A stretch of DNA of 64,000 nt from Runella zeae DSM 19591 (lineage in GTDB: Bacteria; Bacteroidota; Bacteroidia; Cytophagales; Spirosomataceae). The notes under the pieces were generated by a model. The model worked only from the letters and a program-made list of their open reading frames with translations. It had not been told where the DNA came from and ran no database searches. Position 1 is the stretch's first letter. Every line of letters begins with the position of its first letter. The DNA lies in contig NZ_AUIF01000017.1 of assembly GCF_000423565.1 (NCBI RefSeq), positions 1 through 64,000 of the forward strand, read 5' to 3'. Positions 52,951 through 61,825 of the stretch are shown piece by piece. Position numbers and translations under genes: made by a program.

Positions 52951-53904
52951 ATGTCAGAGCTAACCAACGAACTTTTCGGCGTTGTTCCGATTATTCCCAC
53001 GCCATTTACCGAAAACGAAGAAATCGACGAAGATGCCCTTCGCAGCCTTATTGATTTCGCTATCGCAGGGGGCATCAAAGCCGTATGCTTACCCGCTTAT
53101 GCCAGTGAGTTTTATAAACTTACCGACGACGAAAAACTCCAAGTGGTACGTGTAGCCGTCCAACACGCCGCTGGCCGTCTCAAAATCGTCGCTCAATCCA
53201 ATCACCCTTCGCTCAAAGTAGCCATCAAACTCGCTCAAGCCAATGTAGAAGCAGGAGCAGACGTGGTTTCGTTGGCCGTACCTCGGATTTTTAGTTTACC
53301 CGAAAATTCGTTGAAACAATACCTTTCCGAATTTTTACAATCCATTCCCAACACCCCCGTTCTTATTCAAGATTTCAATCCGGGAGGTTCGTCTATTAGC
53401 GTGGAATTTATCAAAGAGCTAATGAACGAAAATCCCAATTTCAAATACCTCAAGCTAGAAGAGCCTCTTTGCGCTCCCAAGTTTGAGAGTATCATCAAAG
53501 CTACCAAAGGTCAAGTGGGACTTTTTGAAGGTTGGGGGGGGTTGTATATGCTCGAACTCATCCCGATTGGCATCCAAGGCGTGATGCCAGGACTAGCCGT
53601 GTCCGATATTTTGCAACGCGTATTTGACCTCCGTCGCAATGGAGAAGATGGTAAAGCGTTTGATTTGTTTGAAAAAGTGATGCCGCAAATTTTCTTTTCG
53701 CTCCAAAACATGGAGTTGTTTCATTATGCCGAAAAAGAATTGCTCATCGCCCGGGGTGTACTTTCCAACAGCATCGCCCGCAAGGCTGCTTACATCCCCG
53801 ACCCGTCGAGCGTAAGTTATATCAAAGAGCTTAACCAACGAGTGTTGGATGTGCTCAATGACGAAACCTATGCCCTTCGCCCTTCAGCTGTAGTAGAGTT
53901 ATAA
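52951..53904 (+). CDS. DapA/NAL-superfamily aldolase-like protein
   Basis: A 317-aa barrel enzyme of the dihydrodipicolinate synthase / N-acetylneuraminate lyase superfamily. It begins VVPIIPTPFTENEEID and carries the Schiff-base Lys in FKYLKLEEP. The catalytic Tyr segment of DapA (YNxP) is replaced by DFNPGGSS, with Phe where Tyr is normal, which argues against DapA activity. 2-Keto-3-deoxy sugar acid aldolase or a hydratase is the more likely role given the operon. A long hairpin follows its stop. Confidence 0.85.
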   Translation: MSELTNELFGVVPIIPTPFTENEEIDEDALRSLIDFAIAGGIKAVCLPAYASEFYKLTDDEKLQVVRVAVQHAAGRLKIVAQSNHPSLKVAIKLAQANVEAGADVVSLAVPRIFSLPENSLKQYLSEFLQSIPNTPVLIQDFNPGGSSISVEFIKELMNENPNFKYLKLEEPLCAPKFESIIKATKGQVGLFEGWGGLYMLELIPIGIQGVMPGLAVSDILQRVFDLRRNGEDGKAFDLFEKVMPQIFFSLQNMELFHYAEKELLIARGVLSNSIARKAAYIPDPSSVSYIKELNQRVLDVLNDETYALRPSAVVEL

Positions 53905-53921
53905 ATTAGGTTAGGAAGCCA

Positions 53922-53956
53922 TAGGCAAGCCCGTACTTTGTATGGGCTACTGCCTA
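53922..53956 (+). terminator. Imperfect hairpin between the aldolase and SDR genes
   Basis: TAGGCAAGCCC pairs with GGGCT and TGCCTA across a two-base bulge around an eleven-base loop. It is not followed by a clear T-run, so it may only attenuate. Confidence 0.5.
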
Positions 53957-53994
53957 GGTTGTATTGATTTGCATCATTTTAATCAGATTTCATC

Positions 53995-54738
53995 ATGAAC
54001 GAATTTAGCGGACAAGTCGCCATCGTAACAGGTGCCGCTTCGGGAATTGGGCTTGCTATTGCCCATAAATTATTAGCAGAAGGGGCCAGAGTAGCCCTAT
54101 TAGATTTTAACGAGAAAGGTTTAGAAGAAGAGTTTTCAAAGTACGAAGCTCAAGTATTAAGCATCGGAATCGACATTACCAACGAAGCAAAAGTACAAGA
54201 AGCCGCCGACCAAGTTGTAGCTCATTTTGGCAAAATCGATATTCTTATCAACTGCGTTGGAATCACGGGTATCACCAACCTCAAAAGCCACGAAGTAAGT
54301 ACCGAAAATCTGCAAAAAGTGTTTGAAGTCAACTTTATGAGTTGTTTTTATACTTCAAAGGCCGTTATCCCGTCGATGTTGGCCCAAAAATACGGGCGGA
54401 TTTTGCACATTGCTTCTATTGCAGGCAAAGAAGGCAATGCAGGTATGTTGGCTTATTCGGCTTCCAAAGCAGCGGTCATTGGCATGACCAAAGTACAAGG
54501 CAAAGAATACGCCGAGCAAGGCATTACCGTCAACGCCCTAGCTCCTGCCGTGATTCAGACACCGCTCGTAGATGCCATGCCCGAAGTCCAAGTCAAATAC
54601 ATGACCGACAAAATCCCCATGAAACGCTGCGGCACGCTCGAAGAAGCCGCCAATCTTGCAGCCTATATCGTCTCGGTCAAAAACAGCTTTACAACAGGCT
54701 TTACTTTCGACTTATCGGGAGGAAGAGCCACTTATTAA
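53995..54738 (+). CDS. Short-chain dehydrogenase/reductase (SDR)
   Basis: A 247-aa classical SDR. It has the coenzyme motif VTGAASGIGLA at residues 11-21, the structural CVGITG, catalytic Ser in HIASIAGKEG and the YSASK motif with catalytic Tyr and Lys. The C-terminus TTGFTFDLSGGRATY is typical. A likely sugar (or sugar-acid) dehydrogenase of the locus; FabG-type fatty acid reduction is improbable in this context. Confidence 0.88.
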   Translation: MNEFSGQVAIVTGAASGIGLAIAHKLLAEGARVALLDFNEKGLEEEFSKYEAQVLSIGIDITNEAKVQEAADQVVAHFGKIDILINCVGITGITNLKSHEVSTENLQKVFEVNFMSCFYTSKAVIPSMLAQKYGRILHIASIAGKEGNAGMLAYSASKAAVIGMTKVQGKEYAEQGITVNALAPAVIQTPLVDAMPEVQVKYMTDKIPMKRCGTLEEAANLAAYIVSVKNSFTTGFTFDLSGGRATY

Positions 54739-54816
54739 AAAGATGAGGTTGAAACCAAAAAACATTTTGCTGCCTGTTACTTTTTGGACAGTCTCATTGT
54801 TGAAAATCAAAGATGT

Positions 54817-56886
54817 ATGAAATTTCTCTTCACTATTTTTAATCTTGTTTGTTGGGGACTTGTCGAGGTTTTGGCCCAAAATCACCCTGTTCTTTATCCC
54901 CAACCGACGGCTGTCAAATACAACCAAGGAGAGATTCTTCTGCAAAATATTGCTGTTTTTGTAGCTCCTTCTGCTCCCGAAGAAGTTAGTTTTGCCCTCA
55001 ATGAATTGAAGCAAATTTTGCGTGAACGAAGTGGCAAACTTCCCAAAGGAGCAAGCAATGCACAAACTTCCACGCTGCAGTACCGTATCCAAACCCCCGG
55101 CGGCGCACTCCCTCAACCCAACGAAGCCACAACTCAAAGTCCCCGCGAACATTATACGTTGACTATTTCGGCCAAAGGAATTGACATCAATGCCCACACC
55201 TCTACGGGTTTGTATTATGCTGTTCAGACCTTACGTCAATTGATTAGGGGAGAAGGTAGCAAAGCTTCTTTGCCTTTTGTGGATATCAACGACCGCCCCC
55301 AAATGGCTTTTAGGGGCGTGATGATGGATTTTGCGCATGGAGGACTGCTGACGGTAGAGGAAATCAAAAAACAAATTGATTTTTTAGCCCGCTGGAAAAC
55401 AAACCAATACTATTTCTACAACGAAGTAAGTATCGAACTAGAAGGATACTCTACGCTCAACTATCGGGCAAGCTATACCCAAGCGCAAGTGAAGAGTATC
55501 ATCGAATACGCCCAACAACGCCACATGGATGTGATTCCATTTGTCAATTTTTATGGGCATTTGCATGAATTGATTCGCAATGAAAAGTACGCTTCTTTGG
55601 CGATTGGAAAATATGGTCACGAATTAGACCCTCGTAATGCGGGCGTAAAAACACTCCTCCAAAATTGGATAAAACAATACACTGCATTATTTAGAAGCCC
55701 TTTTATTCACGTAGGTTTTGACGAAACATGGGAGACCAAACGCCTCAATAGCACTGGCGAAATGTCGCTCAACCCAGAGGCTTTGTACATCCAGCAACTC
55801 ACGTTTGTAAGCAATGAACTCAAACAGTATGGCAAAACCTTACTTGCTTGGACAGATATGAGTTCTTTTTATCCAGAAATCATCAAGAAATTCCCCGCCG
55901 ATGTGATTCCGGTTATCTGGCAATATTCGCCCGATTCGGCGGCTACGTATCATTATCTTGACCCTGTTTTAAAAGAAAAACGACCCTTTTTTATTCAGCC
56001 GGCGGTTTCGGGTTGGGGGCATATTTATCCCGAATCTGATTATACTTACGACAACATCGCCCTGTGTCTGCGCGCAGGTCTTCGTCACCAAACTCTCGGC
56101 TTTATCACTTCTGTCTGGACCGATTCGGTAGAGCCTTTTGTGCGTTCGTCTTGGATGTTTATGGCCTATGGATGTATCGCTGCTTGGCAGGGGCAAGTGC
56201 CTGACAAAAAGACCTTTGCCCAGCATTACAGTAATATTATGTATCCTCGCATGGGGTCAGAGATGGGTCAAGCTTTTGAAAACCTAGCCATTGCGGGCGA
56301 TTATTTGGGAAAATGTCTAGGAAAAAACACCCAAAGTATGCCACGAGGTACTTTGGTAGAAGCTTGGTCAAATCCTTTTGCTAGTTATTATTTGGCCAAT
56401 ACCGAAGCCCACATGGCCGATTTTCGGGAAGTACGCAAATACAGCGAAGAAGCACAGGCTCAGTTGATTGCGGCTCTTCCCAAAGCCACTCGTGCCGATA
56501 GTGCTTTTATCCACTCGCTATGGGTTTCGGCACGCCTTATCAATTATACAGCTACGCGCTTTATGTGGGCCAAAACCATCGTTGACCGGTGGGATTATGC
56601 TATGGTAACCAAGAAAAAAGAAGATTATGTAATTTATGATTTGACCTATCCTTGTCATAGTTTACTAGTAGATGCGATGGACGAGACAGGCGAACTGAAA
56701 CGTGTGTACGAAGAAGCATGGCTGTCGGAATGTATGCCGTATCGGCTAAATGGTATTTTGAGTAGATTTGATGTCGAATATAGTTTGTGGCGAAAATTAC
56801 ATCTCAAAGTAGTAGATTTTCAGATTCAGCGTGATAAACAAGCTCCCGTCAAATCTTTTGTTGAATTGTTCAAACCTGATTTTTGA
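54817..56886 (+). CDS. GH20-type beta-N-acetylhexosaminidase, exported
   Basis: A 689-aa protein with a signal peptide from ATG 54817. A GH20b-like domain (about 22-160) precedes the catalytic barrel with RGVMMDFAHGGLLTVEE and the catalytic pair Asp302-Glu303 in HVGFDETWE, as required for substrate-assisted hydrolysis. A large C-terminal helical region (about 480-689) is longer than in minimal GH20 enzymes. It would release terminal GlcNAc or GalNAc in the periplasm, feeding NagP or the oxidative set. The exact linkage preference cannot be read from the sequence. Confidence 0.87.
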   Translation: MKFLFTIFNLVCWGLVEVLAQNHPVLYPQPTAVKYNQGEILLQNIAVFVAPSAPEEVSFALNELKQILRERSGKLPKGASNAQTSTLQYRIQTPGGALPQPNEATTQSPREHYTLTISAKGIDINAHTSTGLYYAVQTLRQLIRGEGSKASLPFVDINDRPQMAFRGVMMDFAHGGLLTVEEIKKQIDFLARWKTNQYYFYNEVSIELEGYSTLNYRASYTQAQVKSIIEYAQQRHMDVIPFVNFYGHLHELIRNEKYASLAIGKYGHELDPRNAGVKTLLQNWIKQYTALFRSPFIHVGFDETWETKRLNSTGEMSLNPEALYIQQLTFVSNELKQYGKTLLAWTDMSSFYPEIIKKFPADVIPVIWQYSPDSAATYHYLDPVLKEKRPFFIQPAVSGWGHIYPESDYTYDNIALCLRAGLRHQTLGFITSVWTDSVEPFVRSSWMFMAYGCIAAWQGQVPDKKTFAQHYSNIMYPRMGSEMGQAFENLAIAGDYLGKCLGKNTQSMPRGTLVEAWSNPFASYYLANTEAHMADFREVRKYSEEAQAQLIAALPKATRADSAFIHSLWVSARLINYTATRFMWAKTIVDRWDYAMVTKKKEDYVIYDLTYPCHSLLVDAMDETGELKRVYEEAWLSECMPYRLNGILSRFDVEYSLWRKLHLKVVDFQIQRDKQAPVKSFVELFKPDF

Positions 56887-56902
56887 AATTGAAAAATGAC
56901 AC

Positions 56903-57155
56903 AATATCCCATAGAGGCTGTATATCGGTAGGGAATTAACAACATATCCAATGAACACCAATGCCCCGTAGGGGCTATATATTGGTAGGAAATTAATAGC
57001 ATACCCAATGAACCTCAATGCTCCCTAGGAGCTATATATCGGTAACCTCAAATGACACGCAAAATTGACGTCAATGCCCCGTAGGGACTATATATTGGTA
57101 ACCTCAAATGACATACAAAATCGACCTCAATGCCCCATAGGGGCTATATATCCGG
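56903..57155. repeat. 56-57-bp tandem repeat array, five copies
   Basis: Units start at 56903, 56960, 57017, 57073 and 57129 (spacings 57, 57, 56, 56). The conserved part has a palindromic core like CCCCGTAGGGG followed by CTATATATYGGTA. The intervening parts are themselves related (AATGAACMYC-like and CTCAAATGACA-like), so the array is tandem duplication and not a CRISPR array. It fills the gap between the GH20 gene and the NodB-like gene. Confidence 0.88.
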
Positions 57156-57168
57156 CAAACCCAAACAC

Positions 57169-58242
57169 ATGAAAACCATAGAATTTATAAATCCTATCGA
57201 AGGCGATATGCTCCATGCCCGCGACGGTATTGTGGTAAATGGAAGCCTACAAACCATCGTCAAAATCAAAGCGCCGCTACAGCATCTGCTCACCATCAAC
57301 GGCGTAGAAGCCCAAGAGCGTGAAGGGGTTTTTGAAGCAACGATTACTCTTAGCGACTACCAAAATACCATAGAAGTCAAAAATATGACTACGGGCGACA
57401 ATGCCCAAATTACCGTTTTTTGGTTGCCGCGTTTTGCTGGCAACTACCGACTTTCGATTGACGACAACATTTGGTTTTTGCGCGATATTCATCAAAATGA
57501 AGACAAGTACGCGTCTATTTTTGACAATCCCTACTTAGGGTTTCTCAAACAAGTACATGATACTTATGGGACCAAGATTCATTTCAATTTGTTTTACGAA
57601 ACCGACGGTTTTAATCTTTCTCAATTGACTGATAAGTACAAATCCGAATGGACAGCTAACGCCGATTGGATTCGATTGAGTTTTCATGCACTGGGCGAAT
57701 TTCCAGATATGCCCTACCGCAATGCAGGCTATCAAAAAGTAGCCCAAGATTGTGAATTAGTCAAAAACGAAATCCGACGCTTTGCCGGAGAAGCCGTCAT
57801 GGGGCCTGTCACTACGATACATTGGGGTGAGGCAAACGTAGAAGGGTCGCGGGCTTTGCGCGATGCTGGTTATGTGGGTCAATTAGGCTACTTCAATGTC
57901 GACGACGACCTACCAGCGGTATCTTATTATCTGACTGTAGAGCAGCGCCGCCGTCTCAAAAAGCGTTTTGTATGGCACGATACCGCCGAAAACATCACGT
58001 TTATCAGAAGCAGTATTGTAGTGGATAAAAAAGAGCTAGACGAGATTGTTCCTTACCTCAATCATTACGAACAACTACCTTCGGGACAGCCTCCGTATGT
58101 GGATTTCTTGGTACATGAGCAATATTTCTATCCTTTTTATGAAGCCTATCAGCCCGATTTTCGTGAGCGGATTGTGGCGTGTGTCAAATGGGCCACTGAC
58201 AAAGGATATACCCCCGCTTTTTTGGGAGATTGTATTCTGTAG
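57169..58242 (+). CDS. Divergent NodB/polysaccharide-deacetylase-like protein
   Basis: A 357-aa protein. An N-terminal beta-sandwich-like part (about 1-95) is followed by a domain with SIDDNIWFLRDIHQNEDKY, where SIDDN stands at the place of the TFDDG motif of NodB enzymes. LSFHALGEF then offers the His of the second motif, and TTIHWGEAN a third possible site. Family CE4 enzymes deacetylate sugars with these ligands; the motifs here are degenerate, so the assignment is tentative. No signal peptide is seen. It follows the repeat array and precedes GH109. Confidence 0.6.
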   Translation: MKTIEFINPIEGDMLHARDGIVVNGSLQTIVKIKAPLQHLLTINGVEAQEREGVFEATITLSDYQNTIEVKNMTTGDNAQITVFWLPRFAGNYRLSIDDNIWFLRDIHQNEDKYASIFDNPYLGFLKQVHDTYGTKIHFNLFYETDGFNLSQLTDKYKSEWTANADWIRLSFHALGEFPDMPYRNAGYQKVAQDCELVKNEIRRFAGEAVMGPVTTIHWGEANVEGSRALRDAGYVGQLGYFNVDDDLPAVSYYLTVEQRRRLKKRFVWHDTAENITFIRSSIVVDKKELDEIVPYLNHYEQLPSGQPPYVDFLVHEQYFYPFYEAYQPDFRERIVACVKWATDKGYTPAFLGDCIL

Positions 58243-58281
58243 GCAAAAAGAAAAACGACTATTTCTAAACACTCAAATTAG

Positions 58282-58312
58282 CCCCTTACAGAGTTAAAAA
58301 CTTTGTAAGGGG
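58282..58312 (+). terminator. Stem-loop just before the GH109 gene
   Basis: CCCCTTACA pairs with TGTAAGGGG and extends inward through AGTT/AACT with one G-T pair. The stem ends eleven bases before the ATG at 58324 and lacks a T-run, so it may attenuate or mask the start rather than terminate. Confidence 0.6.
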
Positions 58313-58323
58313 TATCTAAAAAC

Positions 58324-59745
58324 ATGGAAAACAACCGTAGAAACTTCTTAAAAGCCGCAAGCGCTACAGGGTTGGGGCTGATGGCAGCCAATCCATTTTC
58401 TGCCTATGCCCACACCCCCGACGAATGGACCCAAGTCCACGAACAAGCCACTCGTACCCGTGTTCAAAAATTCAATATGAGTGGTTACGCAGCTCCTAAA
58501 TTAGAGACGGTACGAGTGGGTTTTATTGGAATTGGTAATCGAGGAATGGGTGCTGTGGAGCGCATGAACAAAATTGAAGGTGTGGAGATAAAGGCACTCT
58601 GTGATTTAAGAGCCGAAAGGGTTGATAAAGCCAAAAAACTAGTCGAAGCCTCGGGACATCGCCCTGATACTTACGTAGGTACCCCCGAAATCTGGAAAAA
58701 ACTCGCCGAACGTACCGATTTAGACCTTATTTATATCCTTACTCCTTGGGCTTTTCATACCCCAATGGCCGTATTTTCGATGGAACACGGCAAACACGTC
58801 TGCGTAGAAGTACCTGCCGCTAAAACCATAGAAGAGGCTTGGAAACTCGTAGAAACTTCAGAACGCACCAAAAAACACTGTATGATGGTCGAAAACTGTT
58901 GTTATGATTTTTCGGAGCTCCTTACCCTAAATCTCGCCCGCAATGGCTTTTTTGGGGAGATTGTGCACGGGGAAGCTGCCTATATCCACAATTTACAAGA
59001 CTATGTATTTTCCAAAAATCATTTCTATCAACTTTGGGAGCTTCATGAAATGTATCAGCGCAAAGGCAACCTTTATCCCACACATGGTTTAGGGCCTATT
59101 TGTCAGGTAATGAATATCAACAGAGGCGACAAAATGGAATACCTGACTTCTATGTCGAGCAACGATTTTGTGCTAGGAAATTTGGCTAAAGAATTGGCGG
59201 CTAAAGATGATTTTTATAAACCTTATGTAGGAAAATCTTTCAATGGAAACATGAGTACGACCACCATCAAAACCAATAAAGGCCGTACTATCATGGTCCA
59301 ATATGACGTATCTTCTCCTCGTCCTTACTCTCGGATTCAGCTTGTAAGTGGAACCAAGGCCGTGGGGCTCAAATATCCAGAACCTGCACGTTATTCTACG
59401 GGGCATGAATGGATGAGTGCGGAAGAATACAAGGCGTTGGAACAAAAGTACCTTCCGCCGATTGTGAAAAAAATGGGTGAAGTTGCCAAGAATGTAGGCG
59501 GACACGGAGGGATGGATTTCTTGATGGATTGGCGTACGGTCGATTGCTTACGCAATGGCCTTCCGCTCGACCAAGATGTGTATGATGCTGCCCTTTGGAG
59601 TTGTATTGCGCCTCTCAGTGGCTGGTCGGTTGCAAATCGTTCCAATTCCATTGACGTTCCAGATTTTACGGGTGGGTCTTGGAAAAACAATGCTCCCGTT
59701 GATATTTCAATGACCAAAGGCGGCACCACCAAAGCCAAAGTATAA
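58324..59745 (+). CDS. GH109-type (NAD-dependent) alpha-N-acetylgalactosaminidase
   Basis: A 473-aa Gfo/Idh/MocA-fold glycosidase with a twin-arginine-type start (NNRRNFLKAASATGLGL). It has the Rossmann motif VRVGFIGIGNRGMGAVERM and the GH109 landmarks TYVGTPEIWKKL, GGHGGMDFLMDWRTVDCL, DVYDAALWSCIAPLSGWSV and SIDVPDFTGGSW. The family cleaves alpha-GalNAc by transient oxidation at C3 with tightly bound NAD. In this locus it complements GH20 on mucin-like or blood-group-like glycans. Oxidoreductase activity on another sugar cannot be excluded. Confidence 0.88.
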   Translation: MENNRRNFLKAASATGLGLMAANPFSAYAHTPDEWTQVHEQATRTRVQKFNMSGYAAPKLETVRVGFIGIGNRGMGAVERMNKIEGVEIKALCDLRAERVDKAKKLVEASGHRPDTYVGTPEIWKKLAERTDLDLIYILTPWAFHTPMAVFSMEHGKHVCVEVPAAKTIEEAWKLVETSERTKKHCMMVENCCYDFSELLTLNLARNGFFGEIVHGEAAYIHNLQDYVFSKNHFYQLWELHEMYQRKGNLYPTHGLGPICQVMNINRGDKMEYLTSMSSNDFVLGNLAKELAAKDDFYKPYVGKSFNGNMSTTTIKTNKGRTIMVQYDVSSPRPYSRIQLVSGTKAVGLKYPEPARYSTGHEWMSAEEYKALEQKYLPPIVKKMGEVAKNVGGHGGMDFLMDWRTVDCLRNGLPLDQDVYDAALWSCIAPLSGWSVANRSNSIDVPDFTGGSWKNNAPVDISMTKGGTTKAKV

Positions 59746-59786
59746 TCTCCGCTCAGCTCGTTTTGGAGACTAATTAGGTATTTTTG

Positions 59787-59822
59787 AAAAAGCGTTATAT
59801 TTTTGAAGAAATAACGCTTTTT
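59787..59822 (+). terminator. Perfect 12-bp terminator between GH109 and the TonB receptor
   Basis: AAAAAGCGTTAT and ATAACGCTTTTT are fully complementary around a twelve-base loop and end in a T-run, a typical terminator. It ends six bases before the ATG at 59829. Confidence 0.8.
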
Positions 59823-59828
59823 CAAAAC

Positions 59829-61820
59829 ATGTTATCTACATCTACCCGCCTTTTTACTTTTCTTATATTTTCTTTAAGCCTCTGCGTCACCGTATTTGCC
59901 CAAGTGCCTGATTCTTCTTTACGCAGACGCACTTTTCTTTTGGGCGAAGTTTCGGTGATTGGTCGCCGTGCTTCAGATACGCTTTTAGTGGCATCTTCTG
60001 CCCAAATGGAGGCTTTCAATCGCTTAGATGTAGGAAGAGCTTTGGCGCTTTTGCCAGGTGTCAATTTATCCAATGTAGGTGCTCGTAATGAGTCTATGGT
60101 GTATATAAGAGGTTTTGATTTGCGACAGGTTCCCGTATTTGTAGATGGTATTCCGGTATACGTACCCTATGATGGCTACGTAGATTTGGCAAGATTTACA
60201 ACTTTTGATTTGGCCGAAATCAACATATCCAAAGGGTTTACTTCTGTTACTTATGGCCCCAATACCATGGGAGGTGCTATCAATTTAGTGTCGCGCCGTC
60301 CCCAAAAATCTTTAGAATTTGACGGAAAAGTAGGGGTGTTTAGCGGCAATGGCCGACGACTCAATCTCAATCTCGGTTCTAAATTGGGGCGTTTTTATAT
60401 TCAAGGCTCCGCTTCTCAACTCAAACAAGATACCTACCCTCTTTCTGCCGATTTTGTGGCTAAAGCTCAAGAAGACGGCGGCGACCGCCAAAATGCTTTT
60501 CGGGATGATATTAAATATAGTGTGAAAGTAGGCTTTACTCCCAATGCCACTGATGAATATGCCCTCAGCTATATCAATCAACAAGGTACCAAAGGCACAC
60601 CTCCCTATGTAGGAGATGATACCCGCCAAAATCCTCGTTTTTGGCAATGGCCTTATTGGGACAAAGAAAGTTGGTATTTTATCTCCAAAACTCGTATTAC
60701 AGCCAAAAGCTATTTGAAAGCAAGGGTATATTATGACCGCTTCAAAAATCTCCTCAGTGCTTTTGACGACAATACTTACACCAAACAAACCCGTGGCTCT
60801 TCTTTCAATAGTTATTATAATGATGATACCAAAGGAGCTTCTCTTGAATTGGGTATTCAAGAATGGAACAAGCATACCCTCAAAGCCTCGGTGCATTATA
60901 AACACGACCATCATCGTGAAAACAACCTAGGCGAACCCGTACGGAATTTTATTGACCAAACTTACTCCATCGGTATCGAAGATGTAATCCGCCTTGGCAA
61001 TAGCTTTACGCTCGTGCCGGGTTTGAGCTTTAATTCCCGACAAAGTGACAAAGCCGAAAATTATGCCTCTTCTACCAAAACGATTACCCTTTTTCCGAAA
61101 AACAATAGTCAGGCGTTCAATGCCCAAGCAGGGCTTTTTTATAGCCCCAATGCGGCTCGTCAATTAAGTTTTACGGTAGCGCGCCAAACCCGCTTTGCTA
61201 CTATCAAAGACCGATATTCGTATCGAATGGGAGCAGCGATTCCTAATCCTGACTTGAAAGCCGAAGGAGCGTTGCACTTTGATGCAGGTTACAATGAGCA
61301 ATTTGCCTCTTTTCTAAAACTTCAAGCCAATGTGTTTTACAGCCGCATTTCGGATGCCATTCAACAAGTCCACAATGTACAGCCTAATATTTACCAATTT
61401 CAGAACACAGGAAAAGCGGAATTTTATGGCACTGAAATCAGTCTAAATGCTTCTGCACACAATTGGCTGCAAGGCGGAATACAATACTCATATATCAGCC
61501 GCAAAAACCTCAGTAATCCTGATTTAAAATTCATCGATGTTCCCCCTCACAAACTTCTCATTTTTGCCCAAGCTCATTTGCTCAAAAGGATTTCGTGGCT
61601 TGCAAGTGTAGAATACAATGCCAAACGTTTCAGCACAAGCTATGGTACCGAAGCCGCTTCTTTTGTGGTAGCCAATACCAAATTGTCGGCAAAAGTGTGG
61701 CGTTTTATTCAGCTAGAAGGAGGAGTCAACAATATTTTTGATCGCAATTATGCCTTAGCAGAAGGCTTCCCAGAAGCGGGGCGAAATTATTTTATCAACC
61801 TAGTTTTCAATAATTTATAA
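59829..61820 (+). CDS. TonB-dependent outer-membrane receptor
   Basis: A 663-aa receptor with a signal peptide (about 1-24). A plug domain has GEVSVIGRRASDTLLVASSA and GGAINLVSRRP, followed by a barrel ending in aromatic NYFINLVFNNL. It is shorter than SusC proteins and has no SusD partner, so it resembles metal or siderophore receptors such as FecA/FhuA-type. It is followed after five bases by a molybdopterin-domain-like protein and a di-haem peroxidase, which suggests a role with iron, copper or haem. I start at ATG 59829 after the terminator. Confidence 0.9.
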   Translation: MLSTSTRLFTFLIFSLSLCVTVFAQVPDSSLRRRTFLLGEVSVIGRRASDTLLVASSAQMEAFNRLDVGRALALLPGVNLSNVGARNESMVYIRGFDLRQVPVFVDGIPVYVPYDGYVDLARFTTFDLAEINISKGFTSVTYGPNTMGGAINLVSRRPQKSLEFDGKVGVFSGNGRRLNLNLGSKLGRFYIQGSASQLKQDTYPLSADFVAKAQEDGGDRQNAFRDDIKYSVKVGFTPNATDEYALSYINQQGTKGTPPYVGDDTRQNPRFWQWPYWDKESWYFISKTRITAKSYLKARVYYDRFKNLLSAFDDNTYTKQTRGSSFNSYYNDDTKGASLELGIQEWNKHTLKASVHYKHDHHRENNLGEPVRNFIDQTYSIGIEDVIRLGNSFTLVPGLSFNSRQSDKAENYASSTKTITLFPKNNSQAFNAQAGLFYSPNAARQLSFTVARQTRFATIKDRYSYRMGAAIPNPDLKAEGALHFDAGYNEQFASFLKLQANVFYSRISDAIQQVHNVQPNIYQFQNTGKAEFYGTEISLNASAHNWLQGGIQYSYISRKNLSNPDLKFIDVPPHKLLIFAQAHLLKRISWLASVEYNAKRFSTSYGTEAASFVVANTKLSAKVWRFIQLEGGVNNIFDRNYALAEGFPEAGRNYFINLVFNNL

Positions 61821-61825
61821 TCACA

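Noticed and set aside
56797-57018. Leftward frame with repeated IGYxxNxLPIYS motif
   Set aside because: It is a translation of the tandem repeat units, not a protein with independent support.
56903-57155. Possible CRISPR array in the 56-57-bp repeat block
   Set aside because: The parts between palindromes are similar to each other, the palindromes vary, and no cas gene is present.
60312-60914. Leftward open frame of 200 codons opposite the TonB receptor
   Set aside because: Antisense of the barrel-coding region with Ile/Phe-rich composition; no domain or start signal.
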